Assembly: GCA_037501455.1 (NCBI GenBank)
Contig: CM074856.1
Coordinates: 51,737,001 to 51,801,000 of the forward strand
Direction of reading: 5' to 3'
DNA from: Lantana camara
Taxonomy: Eukaryota; Streptophyta; Magnoliopsida; Lamiales; Verbenaceae
Length of the DNA stretch: 64,000 nucleotides
This document shows, piece after piece, positions 33,451-44,889 of this stretch (positions within the stretch are counted from its first letter, which is position 1; every line of letters starts with the position of its first letter). Both the position numbers and the translations under genes were made by a program. The notes under the pieces were generated by a model. It saw nothing but the letters and a program-made list of their open reading frames with translations, was not told where the DNA came from and did not search any database.

Positions 33451-36046
33451 CGAGAAACAAAATGTAAGAGATGACGAAGTCTCAACATCTTTATGGAAAG
33501 CTAGATTACGACATATTTCCAAGGGTAGAATTAGTAAGTTAACCACCTTAGGGACATTCTCTGAAAATGATCTTAAATAGTTAACTTCTTATGAATCCTG
33601 TCCCAAAGGAAAGATGCCCAAAACTCCTTTCACAGGGAGTGTGGAACGAGCCACTAAGATCTTGGATTTGATCCATTCTGATGTTTGTAGAGTGCTTAGT
33701 GTAAGCACTCAAAACAATCATCAATACTTCATAACCTTCACTGAAGACTTTAGTCATTATGGGTATATGTACTTAATGAAGTACAAATCTGACGCTTTTC
33801 AGAAATTCTTAGAATTTCAAAAGGAGGTTGAGAACCAAACTGGTCACAAGATCAAGACACTTTGATCTAATCGAGGTGGCGAGTATCTTAGTGAAGAATT
33901 CCTTAGTCATCTCAAAGATAATGGAATCATCTCTTAGTGGACTCCTCCAGGAACTCCTCAGCTTAATGGAGTTTCTGAGAGAAGGAATCGAACCTTACTT
34001 GATATGGTTCGTTCCATGATGAGTTTTACTGACTTAGCACCTTCTTTCTGGGGTTATGCTCTAGAAAGTACAGCAAAGATTTTAAATTTTGTTCTTTCCA
34101 AATCGGTCCCTAAAACGCCCTATGAAATGTGGCATGGTAAAAATCCCTAGTTATTCTTACTTAAGAATTTGGGGTTGTCCTTTTTATGTGAAGAGGACAG
34201 TGGGAGATAAGTTAGAAGCTCTTTCTAACTTATGCTAGTTTGTTGGCTATCCTAAAGAATCCATAGGATACTATTTCTATGATCAAACTGAACAAAAGGT
34301 GTTTGTTTTAAGAAATGTGACTTTTCTTGAAGAATCGTTCCTTGAAGAAAAGAAAGGCAAGATCACATAAATCGAAGAAATTCGAGATGACCCATGCCAC
34401 ACGTGCAAGAAATGTCCTAACCTGATACCCGACATCCAATCACGAACTTTGATACACGTGAAAATCCTCCTCTAAGGCGTTCTGAACGCGTTCCTAGACA
34501 GCCTAAGAGATGGTATGGTTTACTCCATGAAATCTCTCAAGAGGATAATGATCCTTTAACTTATGAGGAGGCACCATCAGACTCAGATTCTGAACAGTGG
34601 AAACAAGCTATGAAATCCGAAATGTACTCCATGTACTCCAACCAAGTTTGGACCTTGGTGGATTTACCTGCTGGGGTAAAACCCATAAGGTGTAAATAGA
34701 TCTTTAAGCAAAAGCTTGGATCAAATGGTAGTGTTGCAGCCTATAAGGCAAGACTTGGTGCCAAAGGATTCACTCAAAAGCCTGGCACGGACTTTAATGA
34801 AACCTTCTCACCGGTTGTAATGCAAAAGTCTATTCGAATCATGCTTGCCATAGCTGCATATTATGACTACGAGATATGGCAAATGGATGTGAAAACTGCC
34901 TTTCTCAATGGAGACATTGATAAAGACATTCATATGGATCAACCCATAGGTTTCACATTCAGTGGGAGTGAGCAAAAGGTTTGCAAACTCCAAAGATCAA
35001 TCTATGGATTGAAAAAAGCTTTTAGGAATTAGAACATTCATTTTGATGAATTGGTCAAAGCGTTTGGCTTCATTCAAATTCAAATGAGTCCTACGTGTAT
35101 AGAAAGGAATTGGAGACTTCAGTGCAATTCTTGGTGCTTTATGTTGATGACATCCTTCTAATTGGGAATTCGAAGGATGACATGATTAGTCACCGAGTCT
35201 TGGTTATCGAACCAATTTGAGATGAAAGATCTTAGTGATGCGTCCTACATTCTCGGTATAAAGATCTATAGAAATAGAGCTAAGAGTTTGATAGGATTAT
35301 CACAATTGATGTACATAGACAAAGTGCTGAAATAATTCAGCATGGAGGATGCGAAGAATAAGATTCTTCCTATGAGTGTACGAACATGTCTTTCAAAGAA
35401 AATGTGTCCTAAGACAAACCTTGAGAAGAAAAGAATGACTTATATACCTTATGCCTCAGCAATAGGTAGCATAATGTATTCAATGTTATGCACTCGACCG
35501 GATGTGGCTTATGCTCTAAGCATAACAAGCCGTTTCTTATCTGACCCTGGAGATGGTCAGTAGACTACCATGAAGAACATCCTCAAGTACTTACGAAGAA
35601 CTAAGGATTTGTTCTTAGTATACGGAGGACAGAAAGATCTAATCGTCGAAGGATACTACGATACAAGCTTTGCATCTGACTTAGATGATTTTAGGTCAAT
35701 GTCAGGATACATTTTCTGGCTTAACGGTAGAGCAGTGAGTTGGAAGAGTTTCAGGCAAACGATCACTGCAGATTCGACCACTGAGGCCGAATACTTAGCT
35801 ACATATGATGCAGCTAAGGAAGGTGTTTGGATTAGAAACTTCATTCAACAGTTGAATGTCGTTCCTAGCATAAAAGACCCCATAAAGGTGTTTTGTGACA
35901 ACACCGGGCCAGTTGCTCAAGCAAGAGAAACAATATCTCACCAACGGACCAAGCATATTAAGATAAAATATCACCTAATCCGTGATATCATCAAATGAGA
36001 TGATGTGCAAATAGAGAGGGTCGCATCAGCAGAGAAAGTGGCAGAT
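33451..36046 (+). pseudogene. Element A: integrase, RT and RNase H
   Basis: The pre-integrase and integrase region (33480-34160) has stops. The second catalytic Asp is lost: TLRSDRGGE in B reads TL, stop, SNRGGE here (near 33860). The linker is at 34300-34600. RT has its first catalytic Asp in QMDVKTAFLNGD (about 34880-34915) and an intact YVDD (LVLYVDDILLIGN, near 35130-35165), but there are stops at 34698, 35030 and 35335. RNase H is open at 35570-35998, with STTEAEY and FCDNTGP. It is interrupted by B after PL at 36046; the tail continues at 46113. Confidence 0.88.
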
Positions 36047-36051
36047 CCACT
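36047..36051. repeat. Target-site duplication of B, left copy
   Basis: CCACT, repeated at 46108-46112. Removing B and one copy restores the sequence of pol of A (GCAGATCCACTTACTAAA), matching the B family at its own C-terminus. Confidence 0.95.
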
Positions 36052-36435
36052 TGTTGGAAAACATGAATCAGAAAGCAGCGGAATTTAAAAATTTTCCCAA
36101 CAAAAGGACCTAGAACTCGCAATCGTGTAACCAAATTCGTAAAGATAGAAAACTTACTTTTCTTTTATTCTTTCTTGAAGCGTTTCAAGCCACCCAAGAA
36201 CGCTCTTCTCTCGGCTTGATCCCCTCTCCTTGGTAAAGCTCGAATCTTCAAACTTCTAACTTGAAGTCTCTAGAGAAAGTCCACCAACTTGATCACAATC
36301 TAACTAGTAAGGATGCTAGTTCTCTAGTTAGTGTTTAGGTTTAACCTAGGGTTTAATTTAATCTTGGAGAAAGGAAGGTGTTCAACACATGAACCAAGAA
36401 TTGTCTATTAGCTCCATAAGGAGCTCGAGCTCCCC

Positions 36436-36445
36436 TATTTATAGG
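36436..36445 (-). promoter_or_regulatory. TATA box of B 3' LTR
   Basis: CTATAAATAG in element sense. The same box is at 44539-44548 in the 5' LTR, which is the one that would drive the genomic transcript. Confidence 0.65.
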
Positions 36446-36752
36446 GAGGGGGTGCCGAAATTCCTAGTCCTTTATGGGCTAGGATTTTGGTCCCTCTCTC
36501 CTATTACTTGTTCATCAAGTATTTTCCAACTTTGACTTTGATTCTAATTCTAATCAACTTTTAAGAGAGCTAAAAATATCCAAACTATTTTTGCATAATT
36601 TTATACTTTATTTATTATAAAATAAATAACTTATTTTTATCTAATTAATTAATTCGTAATTAATTAACTAGATTATTTTCTCCAAAATTAGACTTTCTTT
36701 TTAATTCAAAATTAAACCAAAGTCTATTAAATAATTAACTAATTAATTATTT

Positions 36753-36756
<4 letters not shown>

Positions 36757-36783
<27 letters not shown>
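36757..36783. repeat. (TA)n microsatellite in B LTR
   Basis: A run of TA dinucleotides with one slip. The right LTR copy (44868-44889) is two bases longer. Confidence 0.85.
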
Positions 36784-36856
36784 CACACGTGTGTGACACG
36801 TGTCACAGTGACACGTGTCACTCACGTGAGCCACACGTGTGACTTCACACGTGTGG
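36784..36856 (-). promoter_or_regulatory. Six CACGTG palindromes in B LTR (left)
   Basis: CACGTG cores occur in ACACGTGT, GACACGTGTC (twice), TCACGTGA and ACACGTGT (twice), within 73 bp. The same set is at 44890-44962 in the other LTR. CACGTG is the plant G-box, and ACGTGTC fits the ABA-response element. The A LTRs have fewer copies (near 31478-31535 and 47352-47392). Function is inferred. Confidence 0.6.
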
Positions 36857-37943
36857 AACCCTCTTGGCCCGATTAACTCGTTTAATCATTTTCAAGCCTC
36901 AACTCATGTAACCAAGTTGTTGTGTGTGACCCTCTAGGTTCTCAATTCAATTAGCAGTGACCCCAATTAATTAATTCACTAATTAATTAATCAGTGCACA
37001 GATTAAACGACCATAGTCTAGCAACAGGTGTTTAACCCCTAGCTGAATTGGAATGTTCGGATTCGAAAGAACCTTTAAGTCATTGATTCATGTGAGATAC
37101 AATCCTCCTACTTACTATCTCTCAACCAAGATCTAGGGCAAGGGAATAATCAGAACCCTAATAATCCGGTCTTAAAGCTAAGTGCATTTCATATCCATTT
37201 GATCTCAATCCAAGAAACCCTTTTCTTGATGTCTTGATCTACTGCCTTGGCCAAGGACTCCATATGGCATATGAATGACTTGCACAATAAGAGATCACCT
37301 TGCAAATGCAAGTGTAGGTCCTTTCTTGATTCTCATTCACTTTCATGAGTCACTTGTGCAGCCCCAGCATAAGCCTTGAATCAGTTGTCTAAGGCCCTTT
37401 AAAGCTTATACCTAAGACTACAGAGTTAACTCATAAAGTGACAAGGAACCTCAAGTCTAAGGATCAATTAATCACATCAATGACTCGTGAGATATTTCCT
37501 AATCTGGAAGTTTCCATTTCCTGAAATAGAAACTTCCTTTCCCATTTAGGAATGTATCACGCACGTATCAACTATACACTTTGCACCTCCATGAAACAAG
37601 GTGGTCCTTCTTAAGGGCGTGATCCCACAAGCAAGCCTTAGAGGAGTCAGGTTGACACTCCCACTGTCTGTAGGACTCATCGGCTTGGAGTATTTTACTA
37701 ATCATGACTTATGTGATATAGGGCTTGTTTCATGAACCATTTCACCTAAATGGTAGAGTCCTAAAGTCATCAGGATTAGGGGAGTTCTCATACATGCACA
37801 GCTAAAGTAAACGCATACCAAACAAGAGCATATAAAGAAGTGTTACCTCAATTCGTTATTTCATTCAAAGATTGTCTGTGATTACAATAAGGAAAAGCAC
37901 AAAGCGGATATACAATCGGCTTTCTAGGGCACTATTCCTAACA

Positions 37944-37957
37944 ATCTCCCACTTGCC
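37944..37957 (-). other. Polypurine tract of B
   Basis: GGCAAGTGGGAGAT in element sense, directly against the 3' LTR. The pol stop codon lies just upstream (37960-37962). Confidence 0.93.
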
Positions 37958-37959
37958 CA

Positions 37960-39800
37960 TCAAAGCCATTCTAAAGCTACTTTAAGTCCCATCTTCTGAA
38001 GATGACCTTGGAAAGCTTCTCGACTAAGGGGTTTAGTAAGTGGATCTGCGACGTTCTCTGCTGATGTGACCCTCTCAATTAGCACATCTCCTCTTTTGAT
38101 AATATCACGGATTAGGTGATACTTCCTCATAATGTGCTTGGTCCGTTGGTGAGATCTTGGTTCTCTTGCTTGAGCAACCGCCCCAGTGTTGTCACAAAAC
38201 AGAGTAATGGGGTCTTTCATGCTAGGAACAACATTCAACTCTTGAATGAAGTTTCTAATCCAAACACCTTCCTTAGCTGCATCATTTGCAGCTAAGTATT
38301 CGGCCTCAGTGGTCGAATCTGCAGTGGTTGTTTGCTTGGAACTCTTCCAACTCACTGCTCCGCCGTTTAGGCAGAAAATGTATCCTGACATTGACTTAAA
38401 ATCATCTAAGTCAGATGCAAAGCTTGCATCACAGTATCCTCCGACAGTAAGATCTTTCTGACCTCCGTAAACTAAGAATAAATCTTTAGTACTTTTCAAG
38501 TACTTAAGAATATTCTTCACGGCAGCCCAGTGACCATCTCCAGGGTCATATTTGAAACGACTCGTTACACTAAGTGCATAAGCCACATCCGGTCGAGTAC
38601 ATAACATTGCATACATTATGCTACCTACTGCTGATGCATAAGGTGTATGAGTCATTCTTTCCTTCTCAAGGTTAGTCTTAGGACACATCTTCTTTGAAAG
38701 ACATGTTCCTACACTCATAGGAAGGTTCTTAACCTTTGCTGACTCCATATTGAATCTTTTCAATACTTTGTCAATGTACATCGATTGTGATAGTCCTATT
38801 AACCTTCTAGATCTATCTCTATAGATTTTAATTCCAAGGATATAGGACACATCACCAAGATCTTTCATCTCGAATTGGTTCGATAACCATAACTTAGTCA
38901 CTTTCATGTCATCCTTCGAATTCCCAATAAGAAGGATGTCATCAACATAAAGTACTAAGAATTGCACTGAGGTCTCCAATTCCTTTCTATACACACATGA
39001 TTCATTCGAAATTTGGATGAAGCCAAACGCTTTGACCGATTCATCAAATCGAATGTTCCAATTCCTAGAAGCCTGTTTCAATCCATAGATTGATCTTTGG
39101 AGTTTGCAAACCTTTTGTTCACTCCCACTGAATGTGAAACCTATGGGTTGCTCCATATAAATGTCTTTGTCAATGTCACCATTGAGAAAGGCAGTTTTCA
39201 CATCCATTTGCCATATCTCATAGTCATAATATGCAGCAATGGCAAGCATGATCCGAATAGACTTTTGCATTGCAACTGGTGAAAAGGTTTCATCAAAATC
39301 CACGCCGGGTCTCTGAGTGAATCCTTTTGCAACCAGTCTTGCTTTGTAGGCTGCAATGCTTCCATCAACTCCAAGCTTTCTCTTAAAGATCCATTTGCAA
39401 CCTATGGGTTTGACCCCATCAGGTAAATCTACCAAGGTCCAAACTTGGTTGGAGTTCATGGAGTCCATTTCGGATTTCATGGCTTCTATCCACTGTTCAG
39501 AGTCAGAATCTGAAAGTGCCTCCTCATATGTTAAAGGATCATTATCCTTTTGAGAGATTTCATGGAAGAATCCATACCATCTCTCCGGCTGTCTAGGAGT
39601 GCGTTCAGAACGCCTTAGAGGAGGGTTTTCGTGTGTATCGAAATTCGTGATTGGTTGTGGTTGATCAGAGTGGGACGTTTCTTCAGTGGGTGGTAAGGGG
39701 TCACTTTGTACTTCTTCTAATTCTATGATCTTGCCTTTCTTTTCATTAAGGAACGGTTCCTCCAGAAAAGTAGCATTTTCTGGAAACAAACACCTTTTGC
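37960..39800 (-). CDS. pol: Element B pol, second part: reverse transcriptase and RNase H
   Basis: This is the C-terminal half of the copia polyprotein, open for about 615 codons to a stop just before the polypurine tract. It starts with the integrase-RT linker (acidic SDSDSEQW near residue 105). RT follows (about 115-360): PIGCKWIFKRKLGVDG, first catalytic Asp in QMDVKTAFLNGD (about residue 204), and YVDD at 289-292. RNase H covers about 455-600: CDASFASD, STTEAEYLAA and LFCDNTGAV supply the D-E-D set. The product copies element RNA to DNA in cytoplasmic particles. It is separated from the first part by a one-base insertion in a run of A (plus strand TTTT, 39775-39778). It has no start codon of its own in the family. 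Confidence 0.93.
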
Positions 39801-41810
39801 TCAGATTGATCATAGAAGTAGTATCCTATGGATTCCTTAGGATAACCTACAAAGTAGCATAAGTTAGAATGAGATTCTAACTTATCTCCCACTGTCCTCT
39901 TCACGTAAGCAGGACAACCCCAAATTCTTAAGTAAGAATAACTAGGGATTTTACCATGCCACATTTCATAGGGCGTTTTGGGGACTGATTTAGAGGGAAC
40001 TAGATTCAGAATCTTTGCTGCACTTTCTAGGGCATAACCCCAGAAAGAAGGTGGTAAGTCAGTGAAACTCATCTTGGAACGAACCATATCAAGTAGGGTT
40101 CGATTCCTTCTCTCAGAAACTCCATTAAGCTGAGGAGTTCCCGGAGGAGTCCACTGAGAGATAATCCCATTATCCTTAAGATGATTAAGGAATTCTTCAC
40201 TAAGATACTCGCCTCCTCGATCAGATCGAAGTGCTTTGATCTTGTGACCAGTTTGGTTCTCAACCTCCTTTTGAAATTCTAAGAATTTCTCAAACGCTTC
40301 AGATTTATACTTCATTAAGTATACATAACCATACCGACTAAAGTCATCAGTAAAGGTTATGAAATACTGATGATTGCTACTAGTGCTTACACTAAGCGGT
40401 CCACAAACATCAGTATGGATCAAATCCAAAACCTTAGTGGCACGTTCCACAGTTCCTTTAAAAGGAACTTTGGACATCTTTCCTTTGAGACAGGATTCGC
40501 AAGAAGTCAACTCTTTGAGATCATTTTCAGAGAATGATCCTAAAGTGTTTATCTTGCTAATTCTGTTCTTGGAAATGTGTCCTAATCTAGCGTGCCATAA
40601 GGGAGCTGAAACTTTGTCATCTCTCTTACGCTTTGTTTCTCGTTGTATATTCATAATATTGATATTTTGAGTTAGGTAAAGTCCATTACTTAGAGTACCG
40701 ATATGAACGGAAGAGTTGTTCCGTTTGACAAAATATTTACCATTCTTAATATAAGTTTCATAACCTTCACAATCTAATATTGGAATTGAAATTATATTAC
40801 GAATAATGCTCGGTACATAAAGGACTTTATTTAATACTAACTCAAAACTACCTAAATCTAATCTAATTGTGCCTAAAGCTCGAGCTTCAACGTTTGAGCC
40901 ATCACCGATCTTCAAGACACATTCTCCTTCTTTGAGTTGTTGGACTTCACTTAGCATCTGTACATCATTACAGATATGAGTTCCACAACCGGTATCAAGT
41001 ACCCAAGAACTAGAATTAATAGAAAGATTTACTTCAACGAGAAAGATACCTTTCTTTAGAGTAGCCTTGTACTCTGGGCAGTTTCTCCTCCAATGTCCCG
41101 CTTTGCCACAATGGAAGCAAACATCCTCTTTCTGATCACGCTTCTTCTTTTGGGCCTTCCCCTTCGAAATGCCACCAGTGGGCCTAAGGGGTTTCTTCTT
41201 CTTCTTTTGGGCTTTCTTGCCCTTACCTTTAGAAGGCCCAGAAGAGGAAGATAGAGCATTCACCATCAAAACCTTATTGTCCTTCTTGATCGTGCTTTCA
41301 GCAGTCACAAGCTGACTAATCAGCTCAGCTACAGTAGCACCAGCATGATTCATGTTGAAGTTAAGGACAAATGGGTTGAATGATGGTGGGAGCGAAGCTA
41401 GCAACAAATCCACTGAAAGCTCATCTTTTAGTGGCATGTCCATGGAAGCAAGTTTCTCAGTAAGGGCAAGAAACTTGAGTCCAAATTCATGGACACTTGA
41501 ACCTTCCCTCATTCTCAAGTGGAACAATTCCTTTGAAGTGTTATACCTTGTAACACGTTCATGAGGGCGGTAAAGTTGCTCTAAGTGGTCGTAAATCTCC
41601 CAAGCAAATTCCATAGCCTCATGTTGCCTTTGCAAGTCCGGAGACATGTTAGCCAACATAAGGCAACGGGCTTGGAGATTATCATCCTTCCACTTCTGAA
41701 TTGCGTCCCGCTCGGCCCGAGTGGGAGCCTCCCCTTCGGGACTAGGCTCCCCTTCGAAGAGAACATAAGTTCTCTTCTCAGAATCTAAAATGATTTTAGA
41801 TTCCTAAGCC
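39746..41810 (-). CDS. gag-pol: Element B gag-pol, first part: gag, protease, integrase
   Basis: This frame is open from about 41805 to 39746. Residue numbers count from the ATG at 41659, although gag really begins at 41880 (MTTKNPLV) in another frame, about 28 codons upstream, before a one-base deletion at about 41786-41797. It contains: gag core (1-125); lysine-rich linker (143-175); knuckle CFHCGKAGHWRRNC (181-194); protease WVLDTGCGTH (catalytic DTG, 222-224); zinc-binding pre-integrase domain WHARLGH..C..C (355-390); and integrase with Asp in HTDVCG (about 417), Asp in SDRGGE (480) and Glu in SERRN (about 516). It ends just after the second frameshift. All catalytic residues are present. 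The two single-base faults both lie in short homopolymers. Confidence 0.92.
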
Positions 41811-41880
41811 AATCAGAATAGTTGGGACCAGTCAACTTGTTTGACTCGAGAATCGATACAAGAGGGTTTTTGGTTGTCAT
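41811..41880 (-). CDS. gag: Element B gag N-terminus (before frameshift)
   Basis: It starts at ATG 41880 and reads MTTKNPLVSILESNKLTGPN and then YSDWLRN, the conserved start of family-1 gag (also in A at 32220 and D at 18508). A stop comes soon after, because one T of the run seen in D is missing at about 41786-41797. The downstream gag frame is intact. Confidence 0.8.
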
Positions 41881-42088
41881 TTCAAAACACGTAGAGAATC
41901 ACAGAATCTACAACCTAAATGGTAAAACAGAGAACTAGTGAGCATGCTGAATTATAACGATATACAAAAGATAAGGTCTTTAATCTAATGTAGCTCCCAC
42001 TGTTTTTCAAAGATCTAGAATTCCCAAAGATCTAAGAGGAACACGTTTCCCAATGGGTACTAAGATCCTAGGCATTTTACCTCGAACC

Positions 42089-42403
42089 CACGACTCGCGA
42101 ACATTCTAAGTAAGAACCCTAGGTAGGTACAACTTACCAATTCTAACACCTTTAGAACTCTTAGTAATTGTTTTTGCATCACCTATCTTTCAATATGGAC
42201 CCACGACTCGTGCGACATCCATATTTACTTAGGCGTTAAGCTAGACCCATCAATCATAAGATCATGACCAAAACTTAGTTCGAACGACCCACGACTCGCG
42301 GACATCGCCCTTGCTAAAATTGACCACGAAATATTGACCATTTAAAATGATTAATTAGGTAACTAAGAACTAATAAGCTCCACTAGCTATCCCACGACTC
42401 GCG
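42089..42403 (-). repeat. Four spaced CACGACTCG(T/C)G motifs (element B)
   Basis: Starts at 42089, 42202, 42290 and 42393, giving spacings of 113, 88 and 103 bp. In E they are 117, 88 and 104. Three copies read CACGACTCGCG and one CACGACTCGTG. Most are preceded by CC and followed by GACA or a close variant. Confidence 0.85.
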
Positions 42404-43632
42404 GACAATAACTAGCTTTACTTACTAAACTTAAAACCTATTGATGGAATGCTAGGAATTTAATTCAAAATTTGCATCTCGAATTAAACACCTATTTGTT
42501 CGAAATTAGCTTAATATTTAATGGGAATTTTCGAATCAACCGGAGAGTTGTCCGGTTCGACCTCACCAACATATATGTTATCCAATTTTATTAGTCTTGA
42601 TTAATGCAAGTACACTTAAATGCATATCAAACAAGCACATAAACAGATAACATGTCCTAGCATGATACTAACATGTAATGATCATGGGTTCTACCTATCT
42701 TATGCGTGATATGTGGGAGCCACTCCACAATCACAAGTTCTAACATACATGCCACATAAACAGTTTAAATCACATAAGGGAACGCGGTAACAAAATACGA
42801 GCCCTATCTCTATTACATTTAACAATTGAGATTCCCCTCCCTAACATTTTGAGGGGTCTTCACTTATGGCCTCCTTGTTACTTGAATGTGGTCCATCTTA
42901 CTCCATGGGTGCATTGTCTCCAAAATGAAAATAAAACCTCACCACCTATCTCTACTCTCAAATTACAATAAAAGGAAAAAGACATAAAGTAATAAGGTTC
43001 AATCTTCATATTGGCCTTAGACAATTACACGGGGCATACCCCGGCCTCAAAAACAGTAATATGGAAAGCCACATAATAAATCACATAACAGTACGCACAT
43101 AAGTGAGGCTCCAACCTCAATTGAAAAACGCAACTATAGGGCTCCAACCCCAATTTAAACCATCCATGTGCATAAATTAAAACCATACATAGATCTAAAC
43201 CCATGATCACCTAACATGCTTTTGCAAGAATTTAAATTTAACCAATAAATTAAAATTCTCGTTTCAAGTCCTAATGACTTAAAACACGACTTAGATGCAA
43301 ATCTTGTTCAAGAGCCTTTTCAATAAAACCCGAAAAACAATAAACCAATAAAATTCCAATTAATTTCCAAAATTAATAATTTTATTCTTTCATTATTTTC
43401 AGAAAATAAAGATTGTAATTTTTCCAAATTTAAATCGCTTAAATTTTCAAAATCCCAATTCAAACAATTATTTCAAAAATAATTCAAATTTAATAAATAA
43501 AATTTTTCAGAAAAATTAAATCGGGATTTCAAGGACCGAAAACACGAAAACACGAAAACGCCAAAACCGTGCCCGGAATCGCCCGGAACGAGCACAGGCT
43601 CGCCGCGCAGCGTCGCGCGCTAGGCGCACGCC

Positions 43633-43869
43633 CTGCGCGCAACGCGCGCAGCTTGCTGCTGCTCGCGTGCGGGCGATAGCGGGCGGGTGCTCCCGCGCGG
43701 TTGCGGGAGCGTGCGGGCGGCTGTCCCGCGCGGTTGCGGGACAGGCGGGCAGGCGCGCCTAGGCGGGGCCTAGGCGCTGGCGGGCGTCAGTGGCGGGCAG
43801 TCCCGCGCGGTTGCGGGACTGCTGGGCGGGTGGTCGCGGGCCTGGCGTGCTACGCCTTAGCACGTCAGG
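43633..43869 (-). ncRNA. Hairpin array in the GC-rich leader island of B
   Basis: Hairpins on the plus strand, as left arm / loop / right arm: 43633-43651 CTGCGCGC / AAC / GCGCGCAG. 43689-43710 GCTCCCGC / GCGGTT / GCGGGAGC. 43721-43744 CTGTCCCGC / GCGGTT / GCGGGACAG. 43755-43777 GCGCCTAGG / CGGGG / CCTAGGCGC. 43798-43821 CAGTCCCGC / GCGGTT / GCGGGACTG. 43841-43869 CCTGGCGTGCTA / CGCCT / TAGCACGTCAGG (one wobble). In element sense the repeated loop is AACCGC. The outer arms of the three related hairpins differ but stay complementary. D has three hairpins of the same type. No known RNA class is recognised; packaging, dimerisation or translation control are possible. Confidence 0.7.
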
Positions 43870-44137
43870 CTCGCGTTTTCGTAACGCGATTTCGTGTTTC
43901 ATACTTTTAGTTCAAAAACCTAATAATCCAAAATTAAAAAATTCGATTTAAACATATTTCAATCAAAACGGTTTTCAAAATCACAATTTAAGAAAACAGT
44001 TTCAGAAATTCAGGAAGAATTACAGTTTCGTATTTCAGGCTTTCTAAAAGAACTCATGAATACCTAATTCGCATCTAAGCCTAAGAATTTCTACCAAATT
44101 CAGAATAATTGAGACGAATCAGAAACACGATTAACGA

Positions 44138-44153
44138 GGTGGCTCTGATACCA
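44138..44153 (-). other. Primer binding site of B
   Basis: GGTGGCTCTGATACCA, complement of the tRNA-Met-type site TGGTATCAGAGCCACC, two bases from the LTR. Confidence 0.95.
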
Positions 44154-44155
44154 CT

Positions 44156-44856
44156 TGTTGGAAAACACGAATCAGAAAGCAGCGGAATTTAAAAATTTTC
44201 CCAACAAAAGGACCTAGAACTCGCAATCGTGTAACCAAATTCGTAAAGATAGAAAACTTACTTTTCTTTTATTCTTTCTTGAAGCGTTTCAAGCCACCCA
44301 AGAACGCTCTTCTCGCGGCTTGATCCCCTCTCCTTGGTAAAGCTCGAATCTTCAAACTTCTAACTTGAAGTCTCTAGAGAAAGTCCACCAACTTGATCAC
44401 AATCTAACTAGTAAGGATGCTATTTCTCTAGTTAGTGTTTAGGCTTAACCTAGGGTTTAATTTAATCTTGGAGAAAGGAAGGTGTTCAACACATGAACCA
44501 AGAATTGTCTATTAGCTCCATAAGGAGCTCGAGCTCCCCTATTTATAGGGAGGGGGTGCCGAAATTCCTAGTCCTTTATGGGCTAGGATTTTGGTCCCTC
44601 TCTCCTATTACTTGTTCATCAAGTATTTTCCAACTTTGACTTTGATTCTAATTCTAATCAACTTTTAAGAGAGCTAAAAATATCCAAACTATTTTTGGAT
44701 AATTTTATACTTTATTTATTATAAAATAAATAACTTATTTTTATCTAATTAATTAATTCGTAATTAATTAACTAGATTATTTTCTCCAAAATTAGACTTT
44801 CTTTTTAATTCAAAATTAAACCAAAGTCTATTAAATAATTAACTAATTAATTAATT

Positions 44857-44889
<33 letters not shown>

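Larger units (their letters stand above)
36052..37943 (-). mobile_element. 3' LTR of B (left copy, 1892 bp)
   Basis: It runs from TGTTGGAAAACATG to CTATTCCTAACA. Against the right copy it lacks 53 bp near 37556 (the ends share ATGT), 5 bp near 37402 and 2 bp in a TA run. It holds a TATA box at 36436-36445 and a six-fold CACGTG cluster at 36784-36856. Confidence 0.96.
41881..44137 (-). other. Element B untranslated leader (2.3 kb)
   Basis: No gene. In element order from the primer site: an AT-rich part, the GC-rich hairpin island (about 43870-43560), AT-rich sequence, a segment with 'ggggctccaacccc' runs (about 43100-43150), and then the four CACGACTCG motifs (42403-42089). Such a long leader is unusual for copia; most have a few hundred bases. 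Confidence 0.8.

Noticed and set aside
36757..36860. Replication origin suggested by the TA run next to palindromes
   Set aside because: It is an LTR promoter region present in both LTRs of B; nothing points to an origin.
42089..42403. Regularly spaced repeats as a CRISPR-like array
   Set aside because: The units are 11 bp, the spacers about 90-115 bp and collinear between two retrotransposon copies, and the DNA is plant nuclear.
43560..43870. GC-rich island as bacterial contamination or a CpG-island promoter
   Set aside because: It is inside a complete retrotransposon with TSD, and two other family copies have an island at the same place.
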